DNA of 64,000 bases, taken from the NCBI RefSeq assembly GCF_030814695.1, contig NZ_JAUSVL010000001.1, positions 3,880,227-3,944,226 on the forward strand. The letters run 5' to 3'. A program made the translations under genes and the position numbers. Position 1 is the stretch's first letter, and each line of letters opens with the position of its first letter. Below the pieces are notes generated by a model. The model was given only the letters and a program-made list of their open reading frames with translations, was not told where the DNA came from and did no database searches. The DNA comes from Oligosphaera ethanolica (GTDB lineage: Bacteria; Verrucomicrobiota; Lentisphaeria; Oligosphaerales; Oligosphaeraceae). Below, piece by piece: positions 61,898 through 64,000 of the stretch.

Positions 61898-63199
61898 TCA
61901 CACAAGCTTGATCCGCTTGCGGGCTTTTTTGCCTGCGCGGAGAGTGACAATGCCGGCGTGGAAATGCTCGGGGGAGATGACGAGTTTTTCGTCGCCGACG
62001 CGGTCGTCGTCCAGGTAGCAGCCACCGCCTTTGATGAGGCGGCGGGCATCGCTGTTGGAGGCGCAGAGACCGGCTTTGACGAGGAGAGCGAGAATGCCCA
62101 GGCCGGCGGTGAGGTCGGCAGCGCTGATTTCGACGGTCGGGATGTCTTCGCTGGCGCTGGTGCAGTCGGCTTCGCGGATGCGGCTGCTGGTTTCGATTTG
62201 GCCGTCGGGATCGGCAAAGCCGAATTCGCGGGCGGCGGCGAGGAAGGCCTTGATGGCCTCGTCGTGGCCGTGGGCGAGGGCGGTGGCTTCGTAGCCGAGG
62301 ATTTCCTTGGCGCGGTTGATGGCCGGGGCGCTGAGGCTGCCCAGGCGGCGCACTTCGTCCATCGGCAGAGTGGTGAAGAACCCTAGGAGTTTGGTGACGT
62401 CGGCGTCGTCCACATTGCGCCAGAACTGGTAGTAGTCGAAGACGCTGGTGCGGGCGGTGTCGAGCCACACGGCGCCGCCGGCGGTCTTGCCAAATTTGGT
62501 CCCGTCGCTTTTGAGAAGGAGCGGGAAAGTGGCGCCGAAGACTTCCTGGCCGAGCAGGCGGCGGGTGAGTTCGACGCCGGCCACGATGTTGCCCCATTGG
62601 TCCTGGCCGCCGAACTGGAATTGGCACTGGCGTTCTTTGCACAAGTAATAAAAATCGAAGGACTGCAGCAGCGGATAGCTGAATTCCAGGAAGGAGATGC
62701 CGGTTTCCAGGCGCATGCGTACGGACTCGGCGCTGAGCATGCGTGGCACGCTGAAGAGACTGCCGATGTCGCGCAGAAAGTCGATGAGCCGCAGATCGCG
62801 CAGCCAGTCGGCATTATTGACCATGGTGGCTTTGCCGGGGGCGAAATCCAGGAAGCGCCCGAGTTGGCCCTGGATGGCGCGGGCATTGTCGTCGATGATG
62901 TCGACGCTCATGATGGGTCGCGCTTCGGTCTTGCCGGATGGGTCGCCGATCATGGCGGTGCCGCCGCCGACGAGGGCGATGGGCTTGTGCCCGCAGTGTT
63001 GGAGCCAGCGCATGGCCATGACTGGCAGGAGATGGCCCACGTGCAGGCTGTTGCCAGTGGGGTCGAAGCCGACATAGAAAGTCGCCGGGCCCCCGCTGAG
63101 GCGCTGGCGCATGCCCTCTTCATTGGTGTTCTGGTAGAGGAAGCCCCGGTCGCGAAGGATGTCCAGGGCGTTGACGGCTGGCGTGGAGGGTGTTGTCAT
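61898..63199 (-). CDS. tyrS: Tyrosyl-tRNA synthetase
   Basis: It charges tRNA-Tyr. The 433-residue protein has the HIGH-like motif HVGHLLPVMAMRW (near 53), the tyrosine-binding region FDYYYLC-like SFDFYYLCKERQCQFQFGGQ (near 177), and the KMSKS-like loop KSDGTKFGKTAGGAVWLD (near 230). The final 65 residues are an S4 domain (NSDARRLIKGGGCYLDDDRV). It lies between lpxA (44 bases downstream) and rplU. Confidence 0.95.
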   Translation of the reverse strand: MTTPSTPAVNALDILRDRGFLYQNTNEEGMRQRLSGGPATFYVGFDPTGNSLHVGHLLPVMAMRWLQHCGHKPIALVGGGTAMIGDPSGKTEARPIMSVDIIDDNARAIQGQLGRFLDFAPGKATMVNNADWLRDLRLIDFLRDIGSLFSVPRMLSAESVRMRLETGISFLEFSYPLLQSFDFYYLCKERQCQFQFGGQDQWGNIVAGVELTRRLLGQEVFGATFPLLLKSDGTKFGKTAGGAVWLDTARTSVFDYYQFWRNVDDADVTKLLGFFTTLPMDEVRRLGSLSAPAINRAKEILGYEATALAHGHDEAIKAFLAAAREFGFADPDGQIETSSRIREADCTSASEDIPTVEISAADLTAGLGILALLVKAGLCASNSDARRLIKGGGCYLDDDRVGDEKLVISPEHFHAGIVTLRAGKKARKRIKLV

Positions 63200-63231
63200 G
63201 GCGTGTGTGGGAAGATGGCTGGCTGAACACT

Positions 63232-63279
63232 AAAAAAATTGCGCGAGAACCGCCGGTGTTGATCGGCTGTCTCGCGCAC
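63232..63279 (-). terminator. Rho-independent terminator of rplU
   Basis: On the minus strand TGCGCGAGA and TCTCGCGCA pair around a 20-base loop containing its own short stem (CCGATC / ...CGG), then ATTTTTTT. It falls between rplU and tyrS. Confidence 0.75.
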
Positions 63280-63305
63280 ATCGCCAAAAAAGGTCAGAGC
63301 AGAGG

Positions 63306-63623
63306 TCAGGAGAGTTTGATGTCGGTCACGACGACTTTGGTCAATTCCTGGCGATGGCCTTTTTTGTTGCGGTAGCGCTTGCGGCGCTTCATCTTAAAGA
63401 CGATGAGCTTGGGGCCACGGAGGTGTTCTTTGACCTGGAGGCTGACCACGGCGCCGGCGACGGTGGGCGTGCCAACAGTGATCTTGCTGTCGTCGCTGAG
63501 CAGCAGAACGCTGTCCTGCAGGGTGATGGTCTCACCGGCTTCGGCGGCAATACGGTCGAGTTCCAAGGTGGTGCCAGTCTCGACTTTATACTGCTTGCCA
63601 CTGGTTTTAATTATCGCGTACAT
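63306..63623 (-). CDS. rplU: 50S ribosomal protein L21
   Basis: The 105-residue protein has the family start MYAIIKTSGKQYKVETGTTL and end VFKMKRRKRYRNKKGHRQEL (the L21 signature). GGGAGA lies about 10 bases upstream. It is followed by a terminator and tyrS rather than by rpmA (L27), the almost universal neighbour. Confidence 0.96.
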   Translation of the reverse strand: MYAIIKTSGKQYKVETGTTLELDRIAAEAGETITLQDSVLLLSDDSKITVGTPTVAGAVVSLQVKEHLRGPKLIVFKMKRRKRYRNKKGHRQELTKVVVTDIKLS

Positions 63624-63804
63624 GATTCACTTTTCTCCCTGATCTCTGGGCATACACTCAGCCCGCCGCCCTATCACCAGGAAATACAAAAGACGGCTTG
63701 GCCTGACATTCTGAACATGAAGTGCACTAATTTACTGTCACTCGTCATATCTTCAACTCTTCGGCGAAGATTATGTTGTTTTTGGGGGAGGGGTGGAGAG
63801 GAAT

Positions 63805-63915
63805 GGGACGTATGGGACGTATGGGGATGGGACGTATGGGACGTATGGGACGTATGGGACGTATGGGTATGGGACGTATGGGACGTATGGGACGTATGGG
63901 ACGTATGGGACGGTC
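63805..63915. repeat. 9-bp-period array, GGGACGTAT
   Basis: About 11-12 GGGACGTAT units with one or two short interruptions (GGGGAT, GGGTAT), ending GGGACGGTC. It lies about 180 bp upstream of rplU. Confidence 0.93.
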
Positions 63916-63927
63916 GGAGCCGGCTGA

Positions 63928-63953
63928 GGGCGGACACATAGGTCCGCCCCTAC
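63928..63953 (-). repeat. Inverted copy of the GGGCGGACC hairpin
   Basis: It matches 29739-29764 on the opposite strand (GTAGGGGCGGACC... when read in reverse). Confidence 0.85.
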
Positions 63954-64000
63954 TCACTTTTTTGTTGGCGTTGCCAGTCGAAGATGGATGGGATGGCGGG
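63950..64000 (-). CDS. Possible 3' end of a gene entering from the right
   Basis: A minus-strand frame is open from the window edge to TAG at 63950-63952 and reads PAIPSIFDWQRQQKSE. It is too short to identify. The stop lies in the repeated hairpin, as seen for other genes here. Confidence 0.25.
   Translation of the reverse strand, partial: PAIPSIFDWQRQQKSE

Overview
The window is GC-rich bacterial chromosome, most likely from the Lentisphaerota/Kiritimatiellota side of the PVC group. The main reason is four short pseudopilin-like proteins that begin [28 protein letters not shown], three of which carry the H-X9-DG signature typical of that group. LpxA indicates lipid A and therefore an outer membrane. 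The lineage call is inference; no rRNA or other strong marker is present.

Layout. Bases 1-7865 hold the right part of a type I restriction-modification operon (hsdS, hsdR) with two AlbA/Schlafen-type ATP-binding genes interleaved; hsdM must lie left of the window. Bases 8005-16200 are an accessory, repeat-rich tract. It contains an ankyrin gene whose zinc-ribbon start codon has been cut off by an ISKra4-like element, which is itself broken by an IS3-family element, followed by hairpin-rich modular repeats. Bases 16193-26553 are a block of minus-strand genes: tlyA, a phosphoglycolate-phosphatase-like HAD, an FAD oxidoreductase, a large Hsp70 homologue, a beta-propeller glycosidase, a ribokinase, a sodium-pump decarboxylase beta subunit and a PAS-like membrane protein. 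Bases 26790-40468 are mostly plus strand: leuS, a pseudopilin, an alpha-glucan branching enzyme followed by a GH31 glycosidase, thrC, and a DUF2157 / GDYxxLxY membrane pair. Bases 40748-47776 are minus strand: a pair of duplicated pseudopilins and a three-gene locus of SGNH-like exported protein, GT2 glycosyltransferase and polytopic membrane protein. Then come a sugar-binding lipoprotein, two tRNA-Glu genes, a small-multidrug-export-type membrane protein, an SSS transporter / DUF1846 / HAD cluster, a queuosine-precursor-type transporter, a PtsN-like EIIA, a zinc-ribbon protein, an HD hydrolase, another pseudopilin, and finally lpxA, tyrS and rplU.

Working together: the branching enzyme, GH31, GH43-like, ribokinase, sugar-binding lipoprotein and HAD genes point to carbohydrate use and glycogen metabolism. 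The GT2 locus suggests an exported or cell-surface glycan. leuS, tyrS, rplU, tlyA, thrC and the tRNAs are housekeeping.

The most unusual content is non-coding. Families of hairpin-rich repeats occur in nearly every intergenic gap. Two copies, at 49578-49945 and 54996-55480, have matching terminal inverted repeats and are flanked by 9-bp and 8-bp direct repeats, so they look transposed. Their internal modules are joined at a recurring CATAGGAGT junction. A separate set of arrays has a constant 9-bp period but unrelated unit sequences, and often abuts or contains stop codons.
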